In this document: in pieces, positions 8,907-16,857 of the stretch
How the letters are laid out: each line of letters opens with the position of its first letter
How positions within the stretch are numbered: position 1 is the first letter of the stretch
DNA from: Bacteroidota bacterium
GTDB taxonomy: Bacteria > Bacteroidota > Bacteroidia > Chitinophagales > Chitinophagaceae
Direction of reading: 5' to 3'
Assembly: GCA_023433345.1 (NCBI GenBank)
Contig: JAEZDA010000042.1
Coordinates: 1 to 33,904 of the forward strand
DNA: 33,904 nt
Translations under genes and position numbers: made by a program
The notes under the pieces: model-generated
Seen by the model: the letters and a program-made list of their open reading frames with translations, nothing else
Database searches by the model: none
Told to the model about the DNA's origin: nothing

Positions 8907-10151
8907 ATGATATTCATAAATAAAATAAAAACCGCTTCGATTGCACTTGTAGCAACAGCGGCAGTGTTTATGGCGTGTAATAAGGAGCCTGAGCAGTTTT
9001 TAGAGCCCGATCCACTACCGCCCACGGGGGAAACGATAGCAGAACAACTTTCGTCTAACGACAATGACAGCCTGTTCACCAGGCTTGTAATTCATTCAGG
9101 CCTGATGCCTTTGCTCAGTGGAGGCGACAACAATACCTATACAGTGTTTGCCGCAGATAACGCTGCAATGAAAGTGGCGATAAATGTGTTGTCGGGCGGC
9201 CTTGTTCCTTTGAACGCGCCAGATGCAGTGTTTTCAGGCTTTATAACCGGAAGCGTTCCGCAAGCGCAGGCAGCTGCCATCGTTGCGCATGCGATTATTC
9301 CTCAAGCCGCCACCACGGCTACATTTGGTACAGGCTTTCCGAATTACCAATATCCGACCATGTATAACCCTGCGCCCAGCATAAGCAGCTTTGTGAGGCT
9401 CGACCTGTTTCCGAGTGCACGAAACGGCAATTGGGTGAACAACATTCCCCTGGTTGGTGTTGATCAGGCAGCGTCAAACGGCATCATTCATCATTCAGCA
9501 GTACTGGTTACTCCTCCGCAACGTTATTTATGGAACAGGATCGACACAGATCCTCAACTTACATATTTGAAGGCGGCTATTCTTCGCGCTGACAGTGCGA
9601 CGGTAACACCTACTACTCCCGGCACTTTGCAAGGATATCTTTTAAACATCGGGGCGAACTTTACAGTTTTTGCACCCACTGACGCTGCTTTCCAGGCAAT
9701 CCTCACTGCCGCGATCACACAAGCTTTGATTGCCCAGGGGGCGCCGCCGGCAACAGCAGCAGCTCAGGCAGCCGCATTGGCTTCATCACCGACCGTTTTC
9801 CAGAACCCAGCCTTATTTCCGGTGTTAACCGCGCAGGTGGTTCAGGGAATTGTTGTTTATCATCTTCTGGATAAGAGGGCATTCACAAACAATTTTCCAA
9901 CAACACCTGCCAATGTACCAACGGTGCTGAATGGTTTTATTCCGTCGCACCCCGGTGTTGAAATTGGAGTGACGATGGGAACTCCGTTTCCTACTGCGGC
10001 CACAGTGAAGGGCGCTGAGAATGCTACGCCGGCGAACATCATTATGAACCCAACCCCTTTAACGCCCGATCCTGCCGGCAGCAGCGATCAGAATTTTCTG
10101 AATGGTGTATTGCATAAGATAGACCAGGTGCTTCTTCCTTTGCCTTTATAG
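8907..10151 (+). CDS. Fasciclin (FAS1) domain lipoprotein, two repeats
   Basis: The 414-residue product is secreted and probably lipid-anchored. The start at 8907 gives a lipoprotein signal with lipobox FMAC and Cys24; an earlier in-frame start at 8826 would lie within the receptor gene and lacks a signal. Two FAS1 domains are visible. The first (~40-205) has the H1-type block YTVFAADNAAM and the second (~220-412) has FTVFAPTDAAF. Each ends in the H2-like region (GIIHHSAVL and GVLHKIDQVLLPL). A low-complexity Ala-rich insert interrupts the second (APPATAAAQAAALASS). FAS1 domains mediate adhesion or protein binding. It starts 31 bases after the TonB receptor stop and ends on a terminator, so the two form an operon. 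A surface partner or lid for the receptor is an inference. Confidence 0.9.
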   Translation: MIFINKIKTASIALVATAAVFMACNKEPEQFLEPDPLPPTGETIAEQLSSNDNDSLFTRLVIHSGLMPLLSGGDNNTYTVFAADNAAMKVAINVLSGGLVPLNAPDAVFSGFITGSVPQAQAAAIVAHAIIPQAATTATFGTGFPNYQYPTMYNPAPSISSFVRLDLFPSARNGNWVNNIPLVGVDQAASNGIIHHSAVLVTPPQRYLWNRIDTDPQLTYLKAAILRADSATVTPTTPGTLQGYLLNIGANFTVFAPTDAAFQAILTAAITQALIAQGAPPATAAAQAAALASSPTVFQNPALFPVLTAQVVQGIVVYHLLDKRAFTNNFPTTPANVPTVLNGFIPSHPGVEIGVTMGTPFPTAATVKGAENATPANIIMNPTPLTPDPAGSSDQNFLNGVLHKIDQVLLPLPL

Positions 10152-10170
10152 TGCTCTTAACCTGATAATG

Positions 10171-10207
10171 AAAAAGAGGATCGTAAAAGATCCTCTTTTT
10201 TTATCTT
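10171..10207. terminator. Rho-independent terminator after the fasciclin gene
   Basis: A perfect 12-base stem AAAAAGAGGATC (10171-10182) pairs with GATCCTCTTTTT (10189-10200) around a GTAAAA loop, followed by more T. The A tract on the left means it can also serve the convergent VOC gene on the minus strand. Confidence 0.9.
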
Positions 10208-10226
10208 GATACTTTCGGTTGAGTAC

Positions 10227-10658
10227 CTAACCTTTCTTTTCGTAATCATAGTTCACCATCCAGTTGATCCCGAATTTGTCTGTAAACATTCCAAAGAATG
10301 CTCCCCAAAACGTTTTGCTCATCGGCATAGTGATTTGCCCTCCTTCTGACAAACCGTTAAACAAACGTGTAGCTTCATCCTCGTTTTCTGTATTGATCGA
10401 AAGCGAAATATTATTTCCCATATTGATCACCTGGCCGAAAGCTTCTGAAGAGTCGGAACCCATCAATACCGTTTCCTTACTTATTTGAAGTGATACATGC
10501 ATGATCAGTTCTCCGGCTTCCGGGCTAAGAGGTTTATCTGAAGGCATGTCCTTAAATCGCCCGATATATGGAAATTCTCCCCCAAAAACCGATTTGTAAA
10601 AGTTGAAAGCCTCTTCGCAATTGCCGTTGAATGTGAGATAAGGATTTACTTGTGCCAT
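10227..10658 (-). CDS. VOC family protein (PhnB-like / glyoxalase fold)
   Basis: The 143-residue protein starts at MAQVNPYLTFNGNCEEAFNF, the signature of PhnB-like VOC (vicinal oxygen chelate) proteins. The start at 10658 is preferred to the longer one at 10697, whose 13 extra residues (Cys- and Pro-containing) precede the family's usual N-terminus. The beta-alpha-beta-beta-beta repeats are visible: FYKSVFGGEF, HVSLQISKETVLMGSD, then NISLSINTENEDEATRLFNGL, and the closing block WGAFFGMFTDKFGINWMVNYD. Members of this subgroup are often annotated 3-demethylubiquinone methyltransferase-like, but most have no tested activity. The upstream minus-strand DNA has TACCTTTA (a one-mismatch -7) and the inverted repeat TCACC-TTTTT-GGTGA at 10694-10708. 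Confidence 0.88.
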   Translation of the reverse strand: MAQVNPYLTFNGNCEEAFNFYKSVFGGEFPYIGRFKDMPSDKPLSPEAGELIMHVSLQISKETVLMGSDSSEAFGQVINMGNNISLSINTENEDEATRLFNGLSEGGQITMPMSKTFWGAFFGMFTDKFGINWMVNYDYEKKG

Positions 10659-10801
10659 AATTTTTTGTTTTGGTAAAGGTAAACAACACTCAATCACCTT
10701 TTTGGTGAGAAATTAATATAATGAGGGTTTAAGATGTTATGATTCAATTGCATACGGCACGTTTTATGTAATTGATATCTGACACACAAAAATCCAAAGT
10801 A

Positions 10802-11017
10802 ATGCCACAGGATGATTTAAAACCTTACAACAGGAGGCCTGGAGAGGCCAACACAAAGGCCGAGCAGCCCATTAAAAGTGAAGAAAGATACCCGACTCAC
10901 CACAGTCGCCTTGATGAACAGGGAAAAGTACCTGCCAGCAATTCCTTAAAACACGATCTAGATAGCCAGTCGGATGTACGTAAGTCTTCTTCGGCGCGTG
11001 AATACCGCATCTGGTGA
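10802..11017 (+). CDS. Small hydrophilic protein, probably disordered, unknown function
   Basis: I do not recognise the family. The ATG start gives 71 residues; a TTG at 10772 would add ten. The composition is highly polar and charged (Lys, Arg, Glu, Asp, Ser, Gln, Asn, Pro) with almost no hydrophobic core, so an intrinsically disordered or stress-type protein is plausible. It begins PQDDLKPYNRRPGEAN and ends SSAREYRIW. The gene lies between divergent (VOC) and convergent (ychF) neighbours, and its stop is 8 bases from the ychF stop. A sigma-54-like motif lies upstream (CGGCACG at 10755-10761, ATGTA at 10766-10770), but the -12 half is poor. The gene itself is moderately supported, by its position and clean start. 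Confidence 0.5.
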   Translation: MPQDDLKPYNRRPGEANTKAEQPIKSEERYPTHHSRLDEQGKVPASNSLKHDLDSQSDVRKSSSAREYRIW

Positions 11018-11025
11018 AATGCCTT

Positions 11026-12126
11026 TTACACGTTAAAGCGGAAATGCATGATGTCTCCATCCTGCACTACATACTCTTTGCCCTCAATTCTCAGCCTTCC
11101 ATTATCACGCGCGGCTGATTCAGATCCGTACTTTATAAAATCTTCGTAGGAGATCACTTCTGCTTTAATGAAACCTTTTTCAAAATCAGTATGAATAACA
11201 CTTGCTGCCTGGGGTGCCTTCCAACCTTGCTGGATCGTCCATGCCCTTACTTCCTGCACTCCGGCTGTGAAATAAGTGGAAAGGTTGAGAAGTTTATAGG
11301 TTGAATGAATCAACCTGTCTAATGCAGGCTCTTTCATATTATATTCCTCCATGAACATTTGCTTGTCGTCGGGATTTTCGAATTCTGCAATCTGCGCTTC
11401 AATGGCGTTCGTCATAATAATCACTTCAGCGTTATCATCCTTTACTGCAGCCTGTAGTGCTTCCGAATATTTATTTCCCGTATGCATGCTGGCCTCATCA
11501 ACATTCGCAACATAAAGGACAGGTTTGTCTGTAAGCAGGAAGATATCTGCAATTGCAGATTTTTCTTCTTTTGAAAGGTTAAGCGATAGAATGTTTTTGC
11601 CTTTCTCAAGATGGTCTTTACAGCGCTGAAGAACTTCAAATTCCGCCTTCATTTTACCGTCGCCGTTTTTAACAAGCTTTTCAATCCTCTGCAGTTTTTT
11701 ATCTACGCTTTCAAGATCTTTAAGCTGGAGTTCGGTTTCAATGATCTCTTTATCTCCCACAGGGTTTATCGGGCCTTCCTCGCGTAGGATATTGTCATCT
11801 TCAAAACAGCGGATCACCTGTATGATTGCATCTACTTCACGAATATTTGCAAGAAATTTGTTTCCCAGGCCTTCTCCCTTACTTGCACCACGAACGAGCC
11901 CCGCAATGTCTACAATTTCAATTTGAGTAGGAACCGTGCGGTTGGGTTTTACCAGTTCTTCCAATTTATTAAGCCTTGGGTCAGGTACGTTCACAAGACC
12001 AACATTCGGTTCAATAGTACAAAACCTGTAGTTGCTCGCCTGCGCTTTTGCACTGTTACTAACTGCATTAAACAGGGTTGATTTTCCCACATTCGGTAAT
12101 CCGACGATTCCTGCCTGTAAAGCCAT
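11026..12126 (-). CDS. ychF: Redox-regulated ATPase YchF (Obg-like)
   Basis: The 366-residue protein is a standard-length YchF/OLA1, a universally conserved P-loop NTPase of the Obg family. It prefers ATP and associates with ribosomes and the oxidative-stress response. The P-loop GLPNVGKST is at residues 9-17. Switch and G3 regions follow (EIVDIAGLVRGASKGEGLGNKFL). The G4 position reads NVDE rather than NKxD (VANVDEAS), the family's known change that loosens guanine specificity. A coiled-coil hairpin lies in the middle (LQLKDLESVDKKLQRIEKL). The C-terminal TGS domain closes with GKEYVVQDGDIMHFRFNV. It is a single gene with a good -7 element upstream on the minus strand. Confidence 0.96.
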   Translation of the reverse strand: MALQAGIVGLPNVGKSTLFNAVSNSAKAQASNYRFCTIEPNVGLVNVPDPRLNKLEELVKPNRTVPTQIEIVDIAGLVRGASKGEGLGNKFLANIREVDAIIQVIRCFEDDNILREEGPINPVGDKEIIETELQLKDLESVDKKLQRIEKLVKNGDGKMKAEFEVLQRCKDHLEKGKNILSLNLSKEEKSAIADIFLLTDKPVLYVANVDEASMHTGNKYSEALQAAVKDDNAEVIIMTNAIEAQIAEFENPDDKQMFMEEYNMKEPALDRLIHSTYKLLNLSTYFTAGVQEVRAWTIQQGWKAPQAASVIHTDFEKGFIKAEVISYEDFIKYGSESAARDNGRLRIEGKEYVVQDGDIMHFRFNV

Positions 12127-12146
12127 AATACTAATTTTTCAGGGCG

Positions 12147-12154
12147 CAAAGGTA
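12147..12154 (-). promoter_or_regulatory. Putative -7 element for ychF
   Basis: Read on the minus strand, the bases are TACCTTTG, an exact match to TAnnTTTG, 20 bases before the ychF start. This would give a short leader. No clear -33 TTG is present. Confidence 0.4.
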
Positions 12155-12259
12155 AGATTTGTGCGTTAATGCATTTTTCGTTTTATTACATTAATTTCAA
12201 CCCGACTTGTTTCTGTGCAGTAAACTGGAAACTGAACTGCTTATTAACCAATAAAATTC

Positions 12260-13660
12260 ATGGCTTTAAGTCGCATCTGGTCTGCGTTTTTTATTATCGC
12301 AATTCTTTTGGCAGCTACCCAGGTAGTTTTCACAAATAGTAATTCAAACTTATTTGCATCTATGGTTTCGGGCAAGGCCGGAGATACGATCCGTGTGAAC
12401 AACATGGATGCATCAAGGGCTGAGGCGGATGTGATAGCAGCAATTGAAAAAAGCGGAGTTTATCACGGACCGGCTTTCAGCACCAGCAAAATGGCTGACG
12501 GACGTTTGATGAATTTCAAAATTCAAAGAGCAGATGGATTAATAGAAACCTGCCAAACGGCCGTTACGCTTTGTTTGAGGCTGATAGGCTTCATGGCTTT
12601 ATTTATGGGCTTTATGAGCATTGCCGAGAGGGCCGGCGGTATTCGTTTTCTTTCCCGAATTATAGGACCGTTCTTTTCAAGAATTTTCCCGGACATTCCA
12701 AAAAATCATCCATCCATGGGCCACATGATGATGAATTTTTCTGCTAACATGTTAGGGCTTGATAATGCTGCTACGCCGTTTGGCCTGAAGGCGATGGAAA
12801 GCTTGCAGGAGATAAATCCGGATAAGGAGCGCGCCTCAAACCCCCAGATCATGTTTCTCTGCCTTCATGCATCCGGGCTCACGCTGATACCTGTTAGCAT
12901 CATCGCTCTCAGGTCTGCCGCCGGCGCAGAGAATCCAATGGATATTTTTATTCCCTGCATGATCGCCACCTTTATGGCAACCATCGCTGCAATGATGATC
13001 GTTGCATTTAAACAAAGAATAAAAATTTTCCAGCCGGTAATAATGGCCTGGGTACTTGGCATTTCAGCAGTGATAGCAACGCTCGTAGTGTATATCAAAT
13101 CTCTTGAACCGGATGCTGTACAGGTTTTTTCAGGTTCCTTAAGCAGCGGACTGATACTGCTGATCTTTCTCCTGATCATTCTTGCCGCATTGTATAAGAA
13201 GATCGATGTATTTTCTTCCTTCATAGACGGAGCCAAAGGCGGTTTTGAAACTGCTGTTAAAATAATCCCTTACCTGGTTGGGATGTTGGTGGCTATAAGT
13301 CTTTTAAGAACAAGCGGCGCCTTCGACATATTAATTAATGGAATAAAACAACTGGTGTTACTAACGGGGTCGGATACCCGCTGGGTAGATGGCATTCCCA
13401 CGGCTTTAATAAAACCCTTTAGCGGCGGGGGAGCGAGGGGAATGATGGTTGATACTATGAGTACCTTTGGTGCCGATTCTTTCGCGGGAAAGCTCTCTTG
13501 CGTATTGCAAGGCTCGTCAGACACCACATTTTACGTGATCGCGGTTTATTTTGGTGCGGTGTCGGTGCGCAACACAAGGTATACAGTGGGTGCGATGTTG
13601 CTTGCTGACCTTGTCGGAATAATTAGTGCAATATTGCTTAGTTATCTTTTCTTTACCTGA
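12260..13660 (+). CDS. Fused spore-maturation-type membrane protein (SpmA-SpmB, nucleoside recognition domains)
   Basis: The 466 residues form one chain covering both halves normally encoded by spmA and spmB in Firmicutes. The N-terminal half (~1-260) contains the SpmA-like run GHMMMNFSANMLGLDNAATPFG. This is followed by a block with FLCLHASGLTLIPVSIIALR. The C-terminal half (~315-466) carries the SpmB-like gate segment (GGFETAVKIIPYLVGMLVAI) and ALIKPFSGGGARGMMVDTM, then SDTTFYVIAVYFGAVSVR. Each half has a 'nucleoside recognition' Gate domain and several membrane helices. The substrate is unknown; in spore-formers the pair affects core dehydration. Fusion is common in Bacteroidota. The stop is one base from the stop of the convergent hydrolase gene. 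Confidence 0.85.
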   Translation: MALSRIWSAFFIIAILLAATQVVFTNSNSNLFASMVSGKAGDTIRVNNMDASRAEADVIAAIEKSGVYHGPAFSTSKMADGRLMNFKIQRADGLIETCQTAVTLCLRLIGFMALFMGFMSIAERAGGIRFLSRIIGPFFSRIFPDIPKNHPSMGHMMMNFSANMLGLDNAATPFGLKAMESLQEINPDKERASNPQIMFLCLHASGLTLIPVSIIALRSAAGAENPMDIFIPCMIATFMATIAAMMIVAFKQRIKIFQPVIMAWVLGISAVIATLVVYIKSLEPDAVQVFSGSLSSGLILLIFLLIILAALYKKIDVFSSFIDGAKGGFETAVKIIPYLVGMLVAISLLRTSGAFDILINGIKQLVLLTGSDTRWVDGIPTALIKPFSGGGARGMMVDTMSTFGADSFAGKLSCVLQGSSDTTFYVIAVYFGAVSVRNTRYTVGAMLLADLVGIISAILLSYLFFT

Positions 13661-13661
13661 T

Positions 13662-14885
13662 TCACTTTGATCCCAGTTGTGAATTATTATCTGTAGAAGG
13701 GTTTGAATTGTCTGAGTCCTCAGCATCTGCATCATAGTTATCAAAAATATCGGCGAGGTGATGGGCCTTGTAAACCTGTCTTGTAAAGCGATTTCCTAAA
13801 ACAATAATTGTTGCGTCCTGCTCCGGCAATCTTACGAACGCGGCATTGTTGCCATGCCACCAGCCGTTGTGAAATATCATTTTTTTTCCGGTTGGATATA
13901 CGTTCATTCTCCATCCAAGCCCATAATTTTTAATACCGGGTTTTTCATTACTGTAGGGCGTGTAAGCAAGCTTAATGGTTTCAGCACGAAACAATTTTCC
14001 GCTCGCGAGGGCTCGGTCCCAAATTAAAAGGTCCCTCACCGTGCTGTAGATATTTTTATCTCCATAAACCTGGTCGAGGTAATCAAACCTGATAAGGTCT
14101 CCACGCCAATCGTAAGATCCGGTGGCAGTTGCAGTATCATTGAGCGAAAACACAAATGTGTGCTGCATGTTTAACGGATCGAAGAATTCCTTTTTGAGGT
14201 AATCTGCATATCTCATTCCTGAGACCTTTTCAATTACAAGTGCGAGCAAGGCAAAATTGGTGTTGCAGTAACTAAAACCTGCATCCGGCCGTCCGATATT
14301 TTTGATCTTTTCCTTCTGCGTTATAAGAGCCCTGAGAATATTATGGTTTGAAATGAATTCCTTTTTATCCCAGCCAAGGTCTTCCATAAAGTATGCGTAG
14401 TTGGGGATGCCACTTCGATGATTCAGCAGTGTTTTTATGGTAACCCCGGGATAATTAAATTCAGGAAAGAACTTTGATACGGAATCATCAATATTTAAAA
14501 AACCCTGTTCCATAAGCTTTAGCACGGCCATAGCCGTAAAAGTTTTGCTTACCGATGCTATGTGAACGGGAGTTTCAGGAGTAAAGGCAATTTCCTTTTT
14601 AGGTATTACATTTCCAACATATTTTTCAAACACCGGAACACCGTTCTTTGCAACAAGAATTCCTCCATTGAAATTTGAAGGAGCGAGAACCGAGTCGAAC
14701 CAGTCGCTGCATTTTTGAAATAGTGAATTTTTTTCTGTAGTGGATAAATTTCCGGCCGGAAGCTCGATCCGATAGGGTTCTGATGGAGGATCTGAATTCT
14801 TTTTTTCGATTGAATGACAGGAAGCACTAAGAACAACAACAGCCGCCCATAAGTAAAATCTTGTGTAAGTAAAGGTTTTAGACAT
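13662..14885 (-). CDS. Serine hydrolase lipoprotein (class C beta-lactamase / D-aminopeptidase fold)
   Basis: The 407-residue protein belongs to the beta-lactamase-related serine hydrolases. Catalytic motifs, numbered from the chosen start, are SVSK (nucleophile Ser111, Lys114), YCN (Tyr206-Asn208) and the third-motif region HNGWWHG (His339 onward). The N-terminus has a hydrophobic signal ending VVLSASC; Cys23 is the likely lipidation site, although the -3 position is Ser rather than Leu. The start at 14885 gives a signal of normal length; a start at 14909 would add eight residues and cannot be excluded. Such proteins act in the periplasm or on the cell surface as esterases, DD-peptidases or peptidases; substrate is not predictable. 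It is divergent from serA, and its C-terminus is Asp/Asn/Ser-rich. Confidence 0.88.
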   Translation of the reverse strand: MSKTFTYTRFYLWAAVVVLSASCHSIEKKNSDPPSEPYRIELPAGNLSTTEKNSLFQKCSDWFDSVLAPSNFNGGILVAKNGVPVFEKYVGNVIPKKEIAFTPETPVHIASVSKTFTAMAVLKLMEQGFLNIDDSVSKFFPEFNYPGVTIKTLLNHRSGIPNYAYFMEDLGWDKKEFISNHNILRALITQKEKIKNIGRPDAGFSYCNTNFALLALVIEKVSGMRYADYLKKEFFDPLNMQHTFVFSLNDTATATGSYDWRGDLIRFDYLDQVYGDKNIYSTVRDLLIWDRALASGKLFRAETIKLAYTPYSNEKPGIKNYGLGWRMNVYPTGKKMIFHNGWWHGNNAAFVRLPEQDATIIVLGNRFTRQVYKAHHLADIFDNYDADAEDSDNSNPSTDNNSQLGSK

Positions 14886-14931
14886 GTTTCTTCGGTAGGC
14901 TGGCTTCATAAAATATTAAACTCGCTTAAGA

Positions 14932-14939
14932 TATATTTG
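14932..14939 (+). promoter_or_regulatory. Putative -7 element for serA
   Basis: TATATTTG exactly matches TAnnTTTG and ends 21 bases before the chosen serA ATG. It overlaps the alternative TTG start (14937), which argues against that longer start. The -33 half is not evident. Confidence 0.45.
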
Positions 14940-14960
14940 TACAAAATACACCCTAAACCA

Positions 14961-16199
14961 ATGGCAGACAAAAATGTGACCAGTTATCCGAAAGAGCGCA
15001 TAAAAATTTTGTTCCTTGAAAATATAAGTGCTTCTGCTTTAGAGCATTTTTCAAAAGCAGGATATGGAAACATCAGGTCATTGTCGCATGCCTTATCAGA
15101 AGAGGAATTGATCAAGGAAATAAAAAATGTTCACATACTTGGTATCAGGAGCAAAACCCGCGTTTCCAAAAAGGTTTTGGCTGCGGCATCCCGGCTTCAG
15201 GCAATCGGATGTTTCTGTATCGGCGTAAACCAGGTGGATATTGAGGCCGCAACCGATGCGGGCGTTGCTGTTTTTAATGCGCCATACAGTAATACGCGCA
15301 GTGTTGCTGAACTGGTGATCGGTGCTGCAATAATGCTGGTGAGAAAGATAGTAGACAAAAACAAGGCTGCGCATGAAGGGAGATGGATGAAGGATGCCGG
15401 AGGATGCTTTGAGCTGCGGGGAAAAACCATAGGCATTATTGGCTACGGGAATATCGGGAGCCAGGTAAGTGTGCTGGCTGAATCTCTCGGAATGAAAGTT
15501 TTGTTCTATGATGTCGAAACTAAGCTGCCCCTGGGCAATGCTACAGACAGCCGCACTCTTCGCGACCTTATCACTCAAAGCGATGTGGTTACTCTTCATG
15601 TTCCTCAACTAACAACTACGCGTAACCTGATAAATGCAAAGAATTTGGCGTGGTTCAAAAAGACTGCGGTCTTAATAAATTATGCCAGAGGTGAAGTTGT
15701 GGATCTTAATTCGTTAAGAAAGGCTTTGCTTGCAAACACGATTTCGGGCGCTGCTATAGATGTTTTTCCTGTTGAACCCGAAAGCAATGGCGATAGTTTT
15801 GATACGCCCTTGCGGGGACTTCCTAATGTATTGTTGACTCCGCACATTGGCGGCAGCACGCAAGAAGCCCAAAGCAATATCGGAGAGGATGTGGGCGCTA
15901 AGCTCTTTAATTATCTGGAAAAGGGAACCAGCACCGCCTCACACACTGTTCCTTCGCTGGCTCTTCCGCCTCAGGAAAATACGCACCGCATATTGCACAT
16001 ACATAAAAATGTTCCTGGCGTTTTAAGTAGCGTGAACACTCTTCTTAGCGATAATAAAATCAACATTCTCGGCCAGTACCTTAAAACAAACGAGAGGATC
16101 GGTTATGTGGTTTTGGATATAGATAAGAGTTTAAGTAAGCGGGCCGAAGCACTCTTGAAGGATGTAAAAGACACGATCCGCGTAAGATCTCTTTACTGA
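14961..16199 (+). CDS. serA: D-3-phosphoglycerate dehydrogenase
   Basis: SerA oxidises 3-phosphoglycerate with NAD+ as the first step of serine synthesis. The 412-residue length is that of the E. coli-type enzyme. The Rossmann motif GYGNIG lies at 161-166, after the long helix of the D-2-hydroxyacid dehydrogenase fold. The catalytic Arg is R243 in YARGEV and the catalytic His is H295 in TPHIGGST, each three residues from the E. coli positions (R240, H292). A C-terminal ACT domain from ~335 (HRILHIHKNVPGVLSSVN onward) is the site of serine feedback in related enzymes. The start at 14961 (MADKNVTSYPKERIKILFLE) is chosen over a TTG eight codons upstream that falls on the predicted promoter. No serC or serB is adjacent. 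Confidence 0.95.
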   Translation: MADKNVTSYPKERIKILFLENISASALEHFSKAGYGNIRSLSHALSEEELIKEIKNVHILGIRSKTRVSKKVLAAASRLQAIGCFCIGVNQVDIEAATDAGVAVFNAPYSNTRSVAELVIGAAIMLVRKIVDKNKAAHEGRWMKDAGGCFELRGKTIGIIGYGNIGSQVSVLAESLGMKVLFYDVETKLPLGNATDSRTLRDLITQSDVVTLHVPQLTTTRNLINAKNLAWFKKTAVLINYARGEVVDLNSLRKALLANTISGAAIDVFPVEPESNGDSFDTPLRGLPNVLLTPHIGGSTQEAQSNIGEDVGAKLFNYLEKGTSTASHTVPSLALPPQENTHRILHIHKNVPGVLSSVNTLLSDNKINILGQYLKTNERIGYVVLDIDKSLSKRAEALLKDVKDTIRVRSLY

Positions 16200-16208
16200 T
16201 TCTGGTCG

Positions 16209-16748
16209 TTAAGTGGAACGATCCCCGAATGCTGGTCTTTTTCGGACAGTTTTTTCGAAAGCGTTTATGCGTGCCCGTAGAGCAGGCGTCGGTCGCTGAG
16301 CTGCAAGAACCGTCCGAATTTCGGGAATGATCTCGGGATATTTTTTCGACAGGTTAGCCAGAATTCCTATGCAATGAGCCTTCACTGCAATTGCTTCCCG
16401 GATGTCTGCAAGGAAAATGATGAATGCGAGATCCATCCATTCGCCTTCATCATTTTCCGGAATATCCATCACTTCAATTATTCTTGTAATATTTCTTCTA
16501 ACCGCCGGGTGCAGATCAGTCCTATTTGCATGAAGGGCAAGCTTATTGAAATGGTTTTGAAAAAGGGCCGGTTGTTGGCGGGCTATCTTCGTCAGCGGCC
16601 ACGCGGCTCTCTGAATAATGCTGTATTCTCCGTTTAGAAAAAGGGAAAGTAAATCATTGAATCTCCGCTTAGAGTTGCCGGCATATTTTACAATCTTCTC
16701 GCACTGGGCTTTGCTGTGCTCTCTTAAAATTTCATCTCTTAAAACCAT
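16209..16748 (-). CDS. Helical-repeat (HEAT/ARM-like) protein, unknown function
   Basis: I cannot assign a named family. The 179 residues read as amphipathic helices in pairs, for example NDLLSLFLNGEYSIIQRAAW, then LTKIARQQPALFQNHFNKLA. Later pairs follow (RRNITRIIEVMDI; AIAVKAHCIGILANLSKKYP; IIPEIRTVLA). The pattern of short hydrophobic/charged helices with Pro or Asn turns resembles HEAT or armadillo repeats. These usually form protein-binding scaffolds and also occur in DNA-alkylation-repair-like proteins. No catalytic motif, signal peptide or membrane helix is visible, so it should be cytosolic. Its stop is nine bases beyond that of convergent serA. It stands between two housekeeping genes with no operon partner to hint at its role. 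Confidence 0.65.
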   Translation of the reverse strand: MVLRDEILREHSKAQCEKIVKYAGNSKRRFNDLLSLFLNGEYSIIQRAAWPLTKIARQQPALFQNHFNKLALHANRTDLHPAVRRNITRIIEVMDIPENDEGEWMDLAFIIFLADIREAIAVKAHCIGILANLSKKYPEIIPEIRTVLAAQRPTPALRARINAFEKTVRKRPAFGDRST

Positions 16749-16857
16749 TCCGGCGATACGTTAAAAGGGTGTAATGAATTCAAATTCCGTACATTGCAAT
16801 ACTAAAAGTAATATCCTGTACCGGTTAATTGAAAAAATTTAAACTGTATTGTTTAAT

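Noticed and set aside
14885..14909. Longer start of the serine hydrolase at 14909
   Set aside because: Adds eight residues before an otherwise typical lipoprotein signal; not excluded, but the shorter start is simpler.
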